Source: Peptostreptococcus stomatis DSM 17678 | Lineage (GTDB): Bacteria; Bacillota; Clostridia; Peptostreptococcales; Peptostreptococcaceae | DNA: 50,243 bases | Reading direction: 5' to 3' | Assembly: GCF_000147675.1 (NCBI RefSeq) | Contig: NZ_ADGQ01000018.1 | Span: forward strand, 1-50,243 | Part shown: positions 7,276-16,344 of the stretch, in pieces | How positions within the stretch are numbered: position 1 is the stretch's first letter | Layout of the letters: each line of letters opens with the position of its first letter | Made by a program: the position numbers and the translations under genes | The notes under the pieces: generated by a model | Seen by the model: the letters and a program-made list of their open reading frames with translations, nothing else | Told to the model about the DNA's origin: nothing | The model's database searches: none

Positions 7276-8616
7276 ATGAAATTTAAACCTTTAAAAAAGC
7301 AGCTAACCACTACTTTGGTTTTGGGAATATTAATTTCCTCCTTCATTGCTACAATTTTGTTTTATTCTTATGAGTATATAGATGATAATTATCTTTTATC
7401 TAATAAGATTTCAAGTAATTATTCTCATCATTTATTCAATAAATTTGATAAGTTTATTAAAAAAGATGGTATAAGTACAAATGACTATGAAAAACTACAA
7501 AATTGGAATAAGGGGTCTAAAAATACTATTTCTTTACTATATATTTTTAAAAATGATAGAATGTGCTACTATTCTCACTATGCCCTAAGTAGCTATGAAA
7601 AGTATGATAAAAAGGCTATTGAAAACTTAAGTGATACATCACTAGACCTAGTAAAAAAATATAATATCCAAAAAGAGACTATGCGTTTTAGTGATGGATA
7701 TGCTGATGTTTACATTGAAGCTGATATAAGTGACTATTTGAAAGCCATTATATTGGTATTTATATTTATTATTTGGCTTTCTATAATCCTATTGATTTTT
7801 ACAAATAGGTTAAAGAGAGAGATTAATTATATAAATGAGTTAAGTAATCAGGTAGATAATATGAAATCAACTGATTTAGATGAAGAATTTACTGTTATAG
7901 GTAATAATGAGATATCTAATTTGGCTAAAACTTTAAATTTAATGAAAAACAATATTATTGAAAAGGAAAAGACTGAAAAAGAACTCCGTCAAGCCCAGGA
8001 AAAACTTATTACAGGCATGGCACATGATATTAGAACACCAATGACAAGTATTTTAAATTATGCTGAAATTCTTAGAAAGACAAATGATGATACTAAGCTT
8101 TCACCATTTATTGAAAAAATTATAGAGAAAGTGAATGATTTACACACACTATCAGATCAAATGTTTGAATACTTCTTTATTAGTGGTAAAAATATACCTA
8201 GAAATTTTGAAATTTCATTAATAGAGCATTCTTTAGGAGATTATTTATCAGAGTTATACGCTCTTTTAGAATATGAAAATTTTATTGTAAATGCTGATGA
8301 TTTGATATTTATAGATGAAAAAATCAAAATATCTTCAGATTTCCTTGCTAGGATAAATAATAATATTTTTTCTAATATTATTAAATATGCAGATAAAAGT
8401 AAACCTGTTTATATATATTCAATATATGAAAATATGGAATACAAGGTATTTATCAGTAATACTATATCAAACAATGTCTTTAAAATTAAGGGAAGTAAAA
8501 TAGGTGTAAATAATATAAAATTTATGATGCAGCATATGGATGGTTATTGTACAGATGAACAAAATTTAAAAAACAATACATATACAATTATGCTGGCATT
8601 TAAAATACAAAAATAG
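7276..8616 (+). CDS. Membrane sensor histidine kinase
   Basis: The start is placed at 7276 (AGGAAA 8 nt upstream), giving 446 residues. The frame is open further upstream, but that part overlaps the regulator gene. One membrane segment lies near the N-terminus (about 10-30), then an extracellular domain of about 125 residues, a second membrane segment (about 155-175), a HAMP-like linker with a coiled coil, and the HisKA H-box GMAHDIRTPMT with His250. The N-box is present (INNNIFSNIIKYADKS). The D-x-G-x-G box is replaced by an SNTISNN stretch, and the later glycine box is GSKIGVNNI, as in the BceS-like kinases. It pairs with the regulator just upstream. Confidence 0.9.
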   Translation: MKFKPLKKQLTTTLVLGILISSFIATILFYSYEYIDDNYLLSNKISSNYSHHLFNKFDKFIKKDGISTNDYEKLQNWNKGSKNTISLLYIFKNDRMCYYSHYALSSYEKYDKKAIENLSDTSLDLVKKYNIQKETMRFSDGYADVYIEADISDYLKAIILVFIFIIWLSIILLIFTNRLKREINYINELSNQVDNMKSTDLDEEFTVIGNNEISNLAKTLNLMKNNIIEKEKTEKELRQAQEKLITGMAHDIRTPMTSILNYAEILRKTNDDTKLSPFIEKIIEKVNDLHTLSDQMFEYFFISGKNIPRNFEISLIEHSLGDYLSELYALLEYENFIVNADDLIFIDEKIKISSDFLARINNNIFSNIIKYADKSKPVYIYSIYENMEYKVFISNTISNNVFKIKGSKIGVNNIKFMMQHMDGYCTDEQNLKNNTYTIMLAFKIQK

Positions 8617-8775
8617 AAATTCTACATTCTCTCCATTAAACTCTTTATATGAATCAATAGATAAGGGCAGTATTCAAAAACATTAAGTTTTGGTTTATAC
8701 TTCCCTATAATTTTATAACTATATTTATCATTATAACTTATTTAGCCTGCTAGTAAATAGGTTCCTGCCAACTAC

Positions 8776-9039
8776 CTACAACCAGCCCACATACTCCTGT
8801 ATAGCATCACATATATACTGGGCTGTCCCCTTACCGAACTTTTCAATCCTCTCGTTCATCTGGACATTTTCTACATAGCTATAGCCTATTGTAGAAAAAA
8901 TAGCCAGTGGGTAGTCAAAGCCATATTCACAAAGTTCTTCATGTAGGCGCTTTGCCAGGTCAACGTTGGCCTGGTCCTGGGCCTCAAAGCCCTTGACCTT
9001 ATTTTCTGCAAATAAAGAAAAAATTTCATCAAACTGCAT
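8776..9039 (-). CDS. Hypothetical 87-residue cytosolic protein
   Basis: The start has a strong GAGGAG 8 nt upstream. The protein is mildly acidic, probably helical, with no signal or membrane segment, and ends in EYVGWL. No family is recognised. Nucleotide composition is somewhat more GC-rich than the adjacent two-component genes and similar to the cysS-sigH block. It stands alone between the convergent kinase gene and the sigH terminator. Confidence 0.7.
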   Translation of the reverse strand: MQFDEIFSLFAENKVKGFEAQDQANVDLAKRLHEELCEYGFDYPLAIFSTIGYSYVENVQMNERIEKFGKGTAQYICDAIQEYVGWL

Positions 9040-9090
9040 ATAAAACTCCTCTTCTAATCTCCACTAATAAAAATTTTTACAGATATAAAT

Positions 9091-9114
9091 AAAAAAAGCC
9101 TCTAAGGTAAGGCT
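9091..9114 (-). terminator. Terminator overlapping the end of sigH
   Basis: On the minus strand AGCCT, an 8-nt loop and AGGCT are followed by a T run. The hairpin overlaps the last codons and stop of sigH (9102-9104). It closes the cysS-mrnC-rlmB-yacP-sigH unit. Confidence 0.65.
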
Positions 9115-9761
9115 GAAAGCTCACTACTTTCAATAAACTTCTCTATCTTCTTTTTTATTCTCTGTATAGCATTGTCTATAGATTTGGCCCCCTTATTAAG
9201 GTCAACAGATATTTCCTTGTAGCTCTTACCTGCCAGGTATTGGGCAAGAACCTGTTCTTCAAATGGGCTCAATACCTCTGCCATCTTCTGCTCTATATAC
9301 TCATACTCCTCCTTGAGTATGGTCATCTTCTCCGGATCTGAATCAAAATTGCTCGTAATCATGTCAAAGAGACTTCTTTCTGATTCATCCTCAAAGACCG
9401 GCTTATTTAGAGATATATATGAATTTAGGGGTATATGTTTTTGTCTAGTAGCAGTCTTTATGGCTGTTATTATCTGCCTGGTTATACATATATCTGCAAA
9501 GTGTTTAAATGAGCAGGTATGACTCTGATCATAGTCTCTGATAGCCTTGTATAGTCCTATTAGGCCCTCCTGGATTATATCTTCCTTGTCAGCCCCTACC
9601 AAAAAGTAGGTCTTTGCCTTGGCCTTTACCAGAACACTATACCTGTCGATTATACACTCTATAGCCTGTGAGTCACCAAGTTTCGCCAAATTGATGATTT
9701 CAATTTCGTCTTTAGCTTCCAAACTATTATTCAATTTTTCTTGTTTACTCACCTCTAGCAT
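9102..9761 (-). CDS. sigH: RNA polymerase sigma factor SigH
   Basis: A 219-residue sigma-70 family factor. Region 2 has the core-binding and -10 recognition motifs (ADKEDIIQEGLIGLYKAI and SFKHFADICITRQI), and region 4 is an HTH near the C-terminus (LAGKSYKEISVDLN, then SIDNAIQRIKKKI). Length and motifs fit SigH/Spo0H, and the location at the end of cysS-mrnC-rlmB-yacP is the standard position of sigH in Firmicutes. In spore-formers it drives early sporulation genes, but it is also kept in non-sporulating clostridia, so its presence does not prove sporulation. Start: ATG with AAGGATGG 6 nt upstream. Confidence 0.93.
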   Translation of the reverse strand: MLEVSKQEKLNNSLEAKDEIEIINLAKLGDSQAIECIIDRYSVLVKAKAKTYFLVGADKEDIIQEGLIGLYKAIRDYDQSHTCSFKHFADICITRQIITAIKTATRQKHIPLNSYISLNKPVFEDESERSLFDMITSNFDSDPEKMTILKEEYEYIEQKMAEVLSPFEEQVLAQYLAGKSYKEISVDLNKGAKSIDNAIQRIKKKIEKFIESSELSALP

Positions 9762-9779
9762 TATAAACCATCCTTTTAT

Positions 9780-10322
9780 CTATAATTTCTTGCGTCTTAT
9801 CTTTTCCAGCTTCTCATATATGTCGCTGTCAATCTTATTTTCCAACCTATTCATAGAGTTGAACCTGTTTGACCTGGACTTGTTGGCCTTCCTAAAGGAA
9901 TCCTTGTAACGGTCTAGTTCTTCTATTAATTCCCTGGCTGGTACCCTGGAACATCCCTTGCCTAGGACTATCTGCTGCTCTGCATAGTCACTAGTGGCAA
10001 CATAGACCTGGTCATATTTTGATAAACCTGATATAAATTTTTCTATATAGGTGTCAGCGGTCTGGTTTTCCTTCGTATAGACTATAGTTACACCATGGTG
10101 GTCCTCATACTTTTCTTCCTTACCCTTTACCTTGTAGGCATCAAAGACCACATGGGCCTCATAGTCCTTTATTTTAGAGTATTCATGTATGATAGCTACC
10201 AACATTTCCCTGGCTAATTCCAGGTCTTCATCAGATACCCTTTTTAGTCTAGGCCAGGCATTTATTATATTATATCCGTCAACTACCAGAAAGGTCTTGC
10301 TTATATATTTACTTGCTTGCAT
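9780..10322 (-). CDS. yacP: NYN (PIN-like) domain RNase-like protein YacP
   Basis: The protein opens with FLVVDGYNIINAWP, the first acidic motif of the YacP NYN nuclease domain, and has the later HVVFDAYKVKG, TADTYIEKFI and VATSDYAEQQ motifs of the family (all within about residues 8-135). The C-terminal tail is highly basic. In B. subtilis the homologue Rae1 is a ribosome-associated endoribonuclease. Start: ATG at 10322 is preferred (AGG 6 nt upstream). An ATG at 10343 is also possible. The gene overlaps the end of rlmB by 14 nt, pointing to translational coupling. Confidence 0.88.
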   Translation of the reverse strand: MQASKYISKTFLVVDGYNIINAWPRLKRVSDEDLELAREMLVAIIHEYSKIKDYEAHVVFDAYKVKGKEEKYEDHHGVTIVYTKENQTADTYIEKFISGLSKYDQVYVATSDYAEQQIVLGKGCSRVPARELIEELDRYKDSFRKANKSRSNRFNSMNRLENKIDSDIYEKLEKIRRKKL

Positions 10323-11043
10323 TTCTCTGCCTATATACTTCATACAATAATATGCCACCTGCTACAGAGGCATTTAGGGATGTAACATTGCCTGACATAG
10401 GCATGCTGACTGTAAAGTCACAATTCTGCTTTACCAGTCTGGATATCCCTTCTCCTTCACTTCCTACTACAAGGCCAAGAGGACCTCCAAGGTTCTGTTG
10501 GTAGAAGGTATGTCCATCCATATCAACAGCTGCTATCCATAGGCCGTTTTCCTTTAGGGTCTTGATAGTATTTACAATATTTGTCACCTTACATACGGGT
10601 AGGTACTCTACAGCACCTGCAGATGCCTTGGCAACTATAGGTGTTATCTGGACACTCCTCCTCTTAGGTATTATGACTGCATGGGCCCCTACTGCATCAG
10701 CCGTCCTGATTATAGACCCAAGGTTGTGGGGGTCTGTGATCCCGTCTAATATTATAAAGAAGGGGTCCTCTCCCCTTTCTTTTGGTATTTCTAATATCTC
10801 ATCTAGGTCGTAATACCTATAATCACTAGTTATAGCTATTACACCCTGGTGGGCATGACTCTCTGACATCTCATCTAGCTTGTGTCTATCTACCTCTTGT
10901 ATTATGACCTTATTTTCCTTGGCCATGGCAAGTATTTTCTTGATAGACCCCTCTTTTGAAGCCTTGTTTACCATTATTTTTTCTATGGACCTATTGTTTT
11001 TTAGGGCCTCTATTATGGGGTTTCTTCCCTCTATTATAGCCAA
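10309..11043 (-). CDS. rlmB: 23S rRNA (guanosine-2'-O-)-methyltransferase RlmB
   Basis: A SpoU/TrmH-family methyltransferase. The N-terminal substrate-binding domain begins AIIEGRNPIIEAL, and the SPOUT domain has the three motifs DGITDPHNLGSIIRTADA, VVGSEGEGISRLV and SMPMSGNVTSLNASVA that form the knotted SAM site. I place the start at a TTG at 11043: an AAGGTGG lies 7 nt before it, the protein then starts exactly where RlmB proteins start, and it no longer overlaps mrnC. A longer form from an ATG at 11070 has no such support. It is expected to methylate G2251 of 23S rRNA (E. coli numbering). Confidence 0.93.
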   Translation of the reverse strand: MAIIEGRNPIIEALKNNRSIEKIMVNKASKEGSIKKILAMAKENKVIIQEVDRHKLDEMSESHAHQGVIAITSDYRYYDLDEILEIPKERGEDPFFIILDGITDPHNLGSIIRTADAVGAHAVIIPKRRSVQITPIVAKASAGAVEYLPVCKVTNIVNTIKTLKENGLWIAAVDMDGHTFYQQNLGGPLGLVVGSEGEGISRLVKQNCDFTVSMPMSGNVTSLNASVAGGILLYEVYRQRNASK

Positions 11044-11059
11044 AAAGTTCACCACCTTA

Positions 11060-11512
11060 CTATTTTTCATTGTTTTTATGGGACTTGTCTAGGTCTGACT
11101 CTATTATTCCTATACTAAGGGAAATTATATGGTCCAACCTGTCCCTATCTCCTTTTAGGTATAGGTAGCCCACCACGGCTTCAAAACCAGTTGAATGCTT
11201 GTAGTCTATCATACTAGCATTTTTTGCACTGGTGTTTTTCTTGTGGTTTCTAGCCCTCTTAAATACACTTAGTTCATCTTCTTTTAGGATACCTTCTATA
11301 CCCTTGATGGCCTTGGCCTGGGATTTGGCCCTCACATATATTATAGCCATCTTGTGCAAATTATTAATCTTTAAGAAGACATTTTTCTTGATTAGGTATT
11401 CTCTTATATAGGATTCATACACTGTATCACCCAGGTAGGCCAGGGTAAGGGGTGATATCCTCACCAACTCATCCTGGCTCAACTTAGGTCTAAGGTCTAT
11501 ATTCTCTTCCAT
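11060..11512 (-). CDS. mrnC: Mini-ribonuclease III (MrnC)
   Basis: A 150-residue RNase III catalytic domain without the dsRNA-binding domain. The signature LAYLGDTVYE (about 28-37) and the second acidic site in GFEAVVGYLYL (about 108-118) hold the metal-binding residues. The family matures 23S rRNA ends in Gram-positives. Its start overlaps the end of cysS by 16 nt, the typical cysS-mrnC arrangement. Confidence 0.93.
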   Translation of the reverse strand: MEENIDLRPKLSQDELVRISPLTLAYLGDTVYESYIREYLIKKNVFLKINNLHKMAIIYVRAKSQAKAIKGIEGILKEDELSVFKRARNHKKNTSAKNASMIDYKHSTGFEAVVGYLYLKGDRDRLDHIISLSIGIIESDLDKSHKNNEK

Positions 11513-12900
11513 TTTACACCCTGTCTTGTATCCTCTATAGCTATTCCCATAGCTGTTAATTCATCCCTAATCTGGTCAGCTAGGGCAAAATTCTTTTCTT
11601 TCTTAGCCTGGGCCCTCTTGGCTATAAGGTCTTCAACCTTCTGGCTTAGGCTATCATCTTCCTCTACAGACTTGTTAGCTATATTCAATACACCTGTCAA
11701 CTCATTAAAAATGTCAAGGTTCAACTGAACAAATTCTTTTGATGACTGGTCTGATATATTTGTGTTCATAAACTTGGCAAGCTCAAAGATAACACTGATT
11801 GCATCAGCCGTATTTAGGTCATCATCCATAGCTTCTATAAATCTTTCCCTATACTTGTCTAAGCCTGCTACCATGTCTTTTTCTTCATCCCTAAGGCTGG
11901 AATCAGCTAGGTTTCCTAGGATAAATTCTGCATTATCCCTGGCATTTGTAAGTCTTTCCAGGCCTGCCTTAGCCTGTTCTAGTACTGTGTCAGAGAAGTT
12001 TACTGGGTTTCTGTATTGTGTTGCAAGTAGGAAAAATCTTACCAAACCCAGGTCATACTTATTTGATATATCCCTTACTGTAAAGAAATTGCCTAGAGAC
12101 TTGGACATTTTTTCTCCATCAACATTTATATAGCCGTTGTGCATCCAATATCTGGCAAATGTGTGGCCATTTCTACACTCACTCTGGGCTATTTCATTTT
12201 CATGGTGAGGAAACTGTAGGTCCTGACCACCAGCATGGATATCTATAGTGTTACCCAGATACCTATTAGACATTACAGAACACTCTATATGCCAACCCGG
12301 TCTACCTTCACCCCATGGTGACTGCCAACCTGGTTCACCTTCTTTTTTAGCCTTCCATAGAACGAAGTCTAGTGGGTCTTCCTTCTTGTCATCAACGTCT
12401 ATTCTAGCGCCTAGTTCCAACTCCTCTATATTCTGGTGGGATAACTTGCCGTATTCTTTGAATTTCCTAGTTCTGAATAGGACATCTCCTCCTGCCTCAT
12501 AGGCATATCCCTTGTCTATTAGGTCTTGTACAAATACTATTATATTATCTATATTGTCTGTTACCTGGGGATGGACTGTAGCTCTCTTTATACCCAGGCC
12601 ATCACAGTCTATAAAGTATTCCTTTATATATTTTTCAGCCACTTCTTCCGGAGATATACCTTCCTCATGGCTCCTCTTGATTATCTTGTCGTCAACATCA
12701 GTAAAGTTCTGTATATATGTAACCTCATATCCCCTGTATTCAAAATACCTTCTAAGTGTATCAAATACAGTAAATGGCCTGGCATTTCCCAGGTGGATAA
12801 AGTTATATACAGTTGGACCGCAGACATACATTTTTACCTTGCCCTCTTCTAGGGGTATAAACTCCTCTTTTTTTCTAGTCATAGTATTGTATATTTTCAT
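11497..12900 (-). CDS. cysS: Cysteinyl-tRNA synthetase
   Basis: A 467-residue class I synthetase of normal length. Visible are the zinc ligand Cys28 (VCGPT), the HIGH-like HLGN (36-39), WHIECSVMS with the second zinc cysteine, HHENEIAQSE, and KMSKSLGN near residue 267. The C-terminal part has the DALR and anticodon-recognition helices. Start: ATG with GGAGG 7 nt upstream. It lies only 32 nt behind the surface protease gene, leaving no room for a T-box leader there, so its promoter is either inside that gene or shared with it. Confidence 0.97.
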   Translation of the reverse strand: MKIYNTMTRKKEEFIPLEEGKVKMYVCGPTVYNFIHLGNARPFTVFDTLRRYFEYRGYEVTYIQNFTDVDDKIIKRSHEEGISPEEVAEKYIKEYFIDCDGLGIKRATVHPQVTDNIDNIIVFVQDLIDKGYAYEAGGDVLFRTRKFKEYGKLSHQNIEELELGARIDVDDKKEDPLDFVLWKAKKEGEPGWQSPWGEGRPGWHIECSVMSNRYLGNTIDIHAGGQDLQFPHHENEIAQSECRNGHTFARYWMHNGYINVDGEKMSKSLGNFFTVRDISNKYDLGLVRFFLLATQYRNPVNFSDTVLEQAKAGLERLTNARDNAEFILGNLADSSLRDEEKDMVAGLDKYRERFIEAMDDDLNTADAISVIFELAKFMNTNISDQSSKEFVQLNLDIFNELTGVLNIANKSVEEDDSLSQKVEDLIAKRAQAKKEKNFALADQIRDELTAMGIAIEDTRQGVKWKRI

Positions 12901-12932
12901 TAGACTTCCTCCAACACATACATTTCTTTTTA

Positions 12933-15446
12933 TTAGTTATTTTCCTTTTGTTCAAAGTTTTTTACTGTTTTGCTATTAACCTCTAGGCTGTCTATCTTGC
13001 TACTGTCTAACTGGCTGTTATCACTATTTGTACCTTTTGTATCTATATCAGTGTGGATACCGGCCTTCATGATTAAAAGTTCAGTAACTGCCATACTGTT
13101 AGGTCCCAAACCAACCTGGGTAATATTAGATATCTTCTTATTTTCAAGGGCCTTAACCTGCTTGTCTGATAACTTGCTATTGGCTAGAACTATAGGTGAT
13201 GACACCTTGGCTGCATAGGCACCAACCGCCAAACCATCTATCAGTTCATCTGGATTCTTCTGGCCATTTTTTGATACAAATACATAGTCTAACTTGTCAG
13301 ATGGATAGAATTTTTCTATAATTTGAGCATTTGTATCACTCCTGTTTATACCACTCACCCTCTCTGGTGATGATAGGTTGCTTGTTACACTTCTTGGCAC
13401 AGATTCAAGGCCACCTATTATGTATGACTTAGTGATTTTTGATGTATCCTTTAGGTCCTCAGGCATTGAGTACAATCCCTTATTATCTGTCAATATTATA
13501 GGTATAGTTTTTTCTCCAGCAACTGGCGAGAAACTGATGGCATCTGCTAGTCCCTTGTATCCATTTACTAGAGAAATAGTGTCTACCTTCTTGATTTTAA
13601 GGACTTCTTCAGCTATCTTCTTACTTGTGTCCTTCCTATCATCTCCTGATATTCTCTGGACCTGTTTACCAGATTCTACTAACTTATCCTCTAGGCCTTT
13701 TGATATGGAGTCCTTACCACCTATAATTACTATATTTTTAGCCTTTAACCTATCCATTTCCTTACTTGTAAGGTCATTTAATTTGTCTTTTTCAGTCAAT
13801 AGGATAGGAGCAGACTTTAATTTTGCCAATGGTGTAGCTGTCAAGGCATCTGCTATGGCCTTACCATTTACTAAGAAGACCGTATCAGACTTTGTCCAGC
13901 CATCATTTGAAACCTTTACAGCAGTATCATACCTATCCTGGCCTGCTAGCGACTTGCCACCCTGGTAGGACTTTGTAATCCCCTTTATTACCAGGTTGGC
14001 TGGTGCATATCCTGACATCTTGTTAAGGTCTATAAATGTTCCACCCCTTAATACATAGGACTGACCTATATTGGCCTTAGCCTTAAACATATCATAGCCA
14101 TTTACATTCATCTCCATAGCTATCTTAGACTTCCTATTATTGGCCCTGTTGTCTATCCTAACAGCTATAGCCCCCTTGCCTGTTGCCAGTGGGAAGTTGC
14201 TTATATCCTCTGTTATGTATCCAGAATATGGAACTGTTCCAGACTTTAGTAGTATCCTGTTATTGTAGTTAAGAGTTTCATTGCCATTTATTGGTATTAG
14301 GTATATTTCATACTTGGCACCAATACTGTCAGACGCAAACATAACCCCCTGTAGGGCTTCATGCTTACCGAATTCAAACACATTGGCAGTTGTTATGGTA
14401 TTGTCTGCCAGGGAAGCTGTCATAGAATACTCGTGCTGGTATAGCTTTTGACCTGAATCTTGCTTAACCTGCGTGATAGAGTAGTTGTCAGTATATGAAA
14501 GGATATTCTTATCCTCATATGATATCCACATATATCCACGCTCTGTGTTGTAGTTACCCCAGCTGTTTTTTACCAACCAGGCCCCCTTAGAAGATGGCTT
14601 GGCTGCTCCATTAAACTTATTAACCGGATAGTTGTCATCCCAACCAACTATTGTTATAGCATGGTTCTGGCCTAATTTTTCATTTAAATAATAGGCGTTT
14701 GAGTCGGAACTCATATATCTTTTATCATCATAGTAGCCTGACATTACCGCCCCATAATTAATAATGGCATTTTTTACAGAAGTTTTGTCTGCAGCTACAC
14801 TTATTACTCCAGTTACATTATATGGTAACTTGGGAGCCGAATCGTAATTAGCCGGCTTCTTAGCACCATTTTCTCTTGTAAGCTTACCATTGTATGGTAT
14901 ATCTTTTTCTAGTTTAGGTCCCAACCAAGATGTAAAATAACCTACTGAAGTTTCATTCGTAGATCCCTGAGTATCTCCTATATTCCAACCGTATACATTG
15001 TCCTTGGCCCACCATCTCATATGCTCTTCTGATAGGTCAAAGTCACCATAGCCCTTTAACTTTAAGAAGGTTTCTAGGGTTGCATTACCTGTAAAAGTCC
15101 AGCATATTCCTAGATTTTCCTGGTCTCTTATACCTGTCATATAACCCTTTTCTCTTGGGTCAAACTTACTAGCATTTGCCCCATCCCTCTTTGAATTAGA
15201 CCTTATCTTTGTAGGTGTAAATTCAAAAGGCTTTATACTTATATTTTCTACTTCTCTACTATTTTCATTTGGGGTCCTATCAATCGATTCTATACCGGTG
15301 TATTGACTGCCATTAATGTATTCTACACTTGGTGAATCAACCTCATCTGCACTAGTCTGGAATAAAGATCCACTAGATATTATCAATGAAAATACAGATA
15401 GTATTATTATTTTCTTGAAGTTTTTTCTATCTCTATTAAATGTCAT
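12933..15446 (-). CDS. Surface C1A cysteine protease with CWB2 anchor, Cwp84-like
   Basis: An 837-residue protein. It has a signal peptide (about 1-33), a pro-region, and a papain-type C1A protease domain (about 95-330) with Cys115 in DQENLGICWTFT, His262 in GQNHAITIVGWDD and Asn294 in VKNSWG. A beta-rich lectin-like region follows (about 335-490), then three CWB2 repeats (about 495-800; SLAGQDRYDT, RISGDDRKDT, RVSGINRSDT) and a short polar tail. This domain order is that of C. difficile Cwp84, which cleaves the S-layer precursor. An equivalent substrate here is inference, since no SlpA-like precursor is seen in this window. The start has AAGGAG 6 nt upstream. Confidence 0.92.
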   Translation of the reverse strand: MTFNRDRKNFKKIIILSVFSLIISSGSLFQTSADEVDSPSVEYINGSQYTGIESIDRTPNENSREVENISIKPFEFTPTKIRSNSKRDGANASKFDPREKGYMTGIRDQENLGICWTFTGNATLETFLKLKGYGDFDLSEEHMRWWAKDNVYGWNIGDTQGSTNETSVGYFTSWLGPKLEKDIPYNGKLTRENGAKKPANYDSAPKLPYNVTGVISVAADKTSVKNAIINYGAVMSGYYDDKRYMSSDSNAYYLNEKLGQNHAITIVGWDDNYPVNKFNGAAKPSSKGAWLVKNSWGNYNTERGYMWISYEDKNILSYTDNYSITQVKQDSGQKLYQHEYSMTASLADNTITTANVFEFGKHEALQGVMFASDSIGAKYEIYLIPINGNETLNYNNRILLKSGTVPYSGYITEDISNFPLATGKGAIAVRIDNRANNRKSKIAMEMNVNGYDMFKAKANIGQSYVLRGGTFIDLNKMSGYAPANLVIKGITKSYQGGKSLAGQDRYDTAVKVSNDGWTKSDTVFLVNGKAIADALTATPLAKLKSAPILLTEKDKLNDLTSKEMDRLKAKNIVIIGGKDSISKGLEDKLVESGKQVQRISGDDRKDTSKKIAEEVLKIKKVDTISLVNGYKGLADAISFSPVAGEKTIPIILTDNKGLYSMPEDLKDTSKITKSYIIGGLESVPRSVTSNLSSPERVSGINRSDTNAQIIEKFYPSDKLDYVFVSKNGQKNPDELIDGLAVGAYAAKVSSPIVLANSKLSDKQVKALENKKISNITQVGLGPNSMAVTELLIMKAGIHTDIDTKGTNSDNSQLDSSKIDSLEVNSKTVKNFEQKENN

Positions 15447-15588
15447 CCAGTTCTCCTTTTCTATAATTAAGTTTCTATTATTTACAAATTATATACAAAA
15501 ATATGTAAAATTCTCCATTTACATCATACCACTAAATAGGAATTTCTTCAACTAAACAAGCCTGCTTGGGTCTTGTATTTTTCTCATT

Positions 15589-16344
15589 TTAACGTATATA
15601 AACATATTCATCTGTAGGCTTTCTAGCCTCTTTTAGGGACACATTTATAATCTGGGCCAACTGCTCATAATTATAAGTATACTTTTTATTTTCTATTATA
15701 TTTCCAGTCACATAATACCACTGGCCATCCTTTAAATTTTCAAAACCCTTACCATTATATATAAAACCACATGGTTGCATATCTGCCACACAACAGATCA
15801 TCCCCATTCTACCAAGGACTACAAACTGGTTTTTCTGACTTGGGTCCTTAAATACCCTGGCAAGGAACTTAAATTTATCATCCTTGTACTTGCCCCAACT
15901 AAAGGTACAATCATAGTACCATTTAAGATACATATCGTCATTAATATCTATATAGGCCTTACCAGCCTCCCTCTTGTAGACAGTTTCCTTTATAGGACTT
16001 ATATTTTGCGTAGGTGCTGGTATATCTGACGATAGCTGACTTGATGAGTTAGTATTAGTCAAAGTTCCCAAGGCATCTGTATTAATATAAAACATCAATA
16101 CTATAGGTATAAATATGACAAAATACTTGCCCAGTACATTCATATGCCTAGGTCTAAATAGGGACATGGCAGATATAGCCACCATAATTATTAGGACCAG
16201 GACACTAAACCATAGTATTATATTGAACTTTGGATGAACAAAGTTGTTTATCCTACCCGTGTATAGGTTAACGGCTAATATGAGGCCTGTAAAAAACTCT
16301 ATTAAAATTTCTATTAATACTTGGAAATTCAATTTATTAAACAA
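15589..16344 (-). CDS. TIGR03943/DUF1980 family protein (YcgQ-like permease partner)
   Basis: The start is a TTG at 16344, 8 nt after GGAGGAGG. The frame is open to 16386, but that part lies inside the upstream gene. The product is about 251 residues: two membrane segments in the first about 80 residues, one more near 95, and a C-terminal soluble domain with the family's paired cysteine motif (GMICCVADMQPCGF). This family is encoded next to YraQ/YcgR-type permeases, and in B. subtilis the ycgRQ pair is zinc-regulated by Zur. The 8-nt overlap with the permease gene indicates coupled expression. Confidence 0.85.
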   Translation of the reverse strand: MFNKLNFQVLIEILIEFFTGLILAVNLYTGRINNFVHPKFNIILWFSVLVLIIMVAISAMSLFRPRHMNVLGKYFVIFIPIVLMFYINTDALGTLTNTNSSSQLSSDIPAPTQNISPIKETVYKREAGKAYIDINDDMYLKWYYDCTFSWGKYKDDKFKFLARVFKDPSQKNQFVVLGRMGMICCVADMQPCGFIYNGKGFENLKDGQWYYVTGNIIENKKYTYNYEQLAQIINVSLKEARKPTDEYVYIR

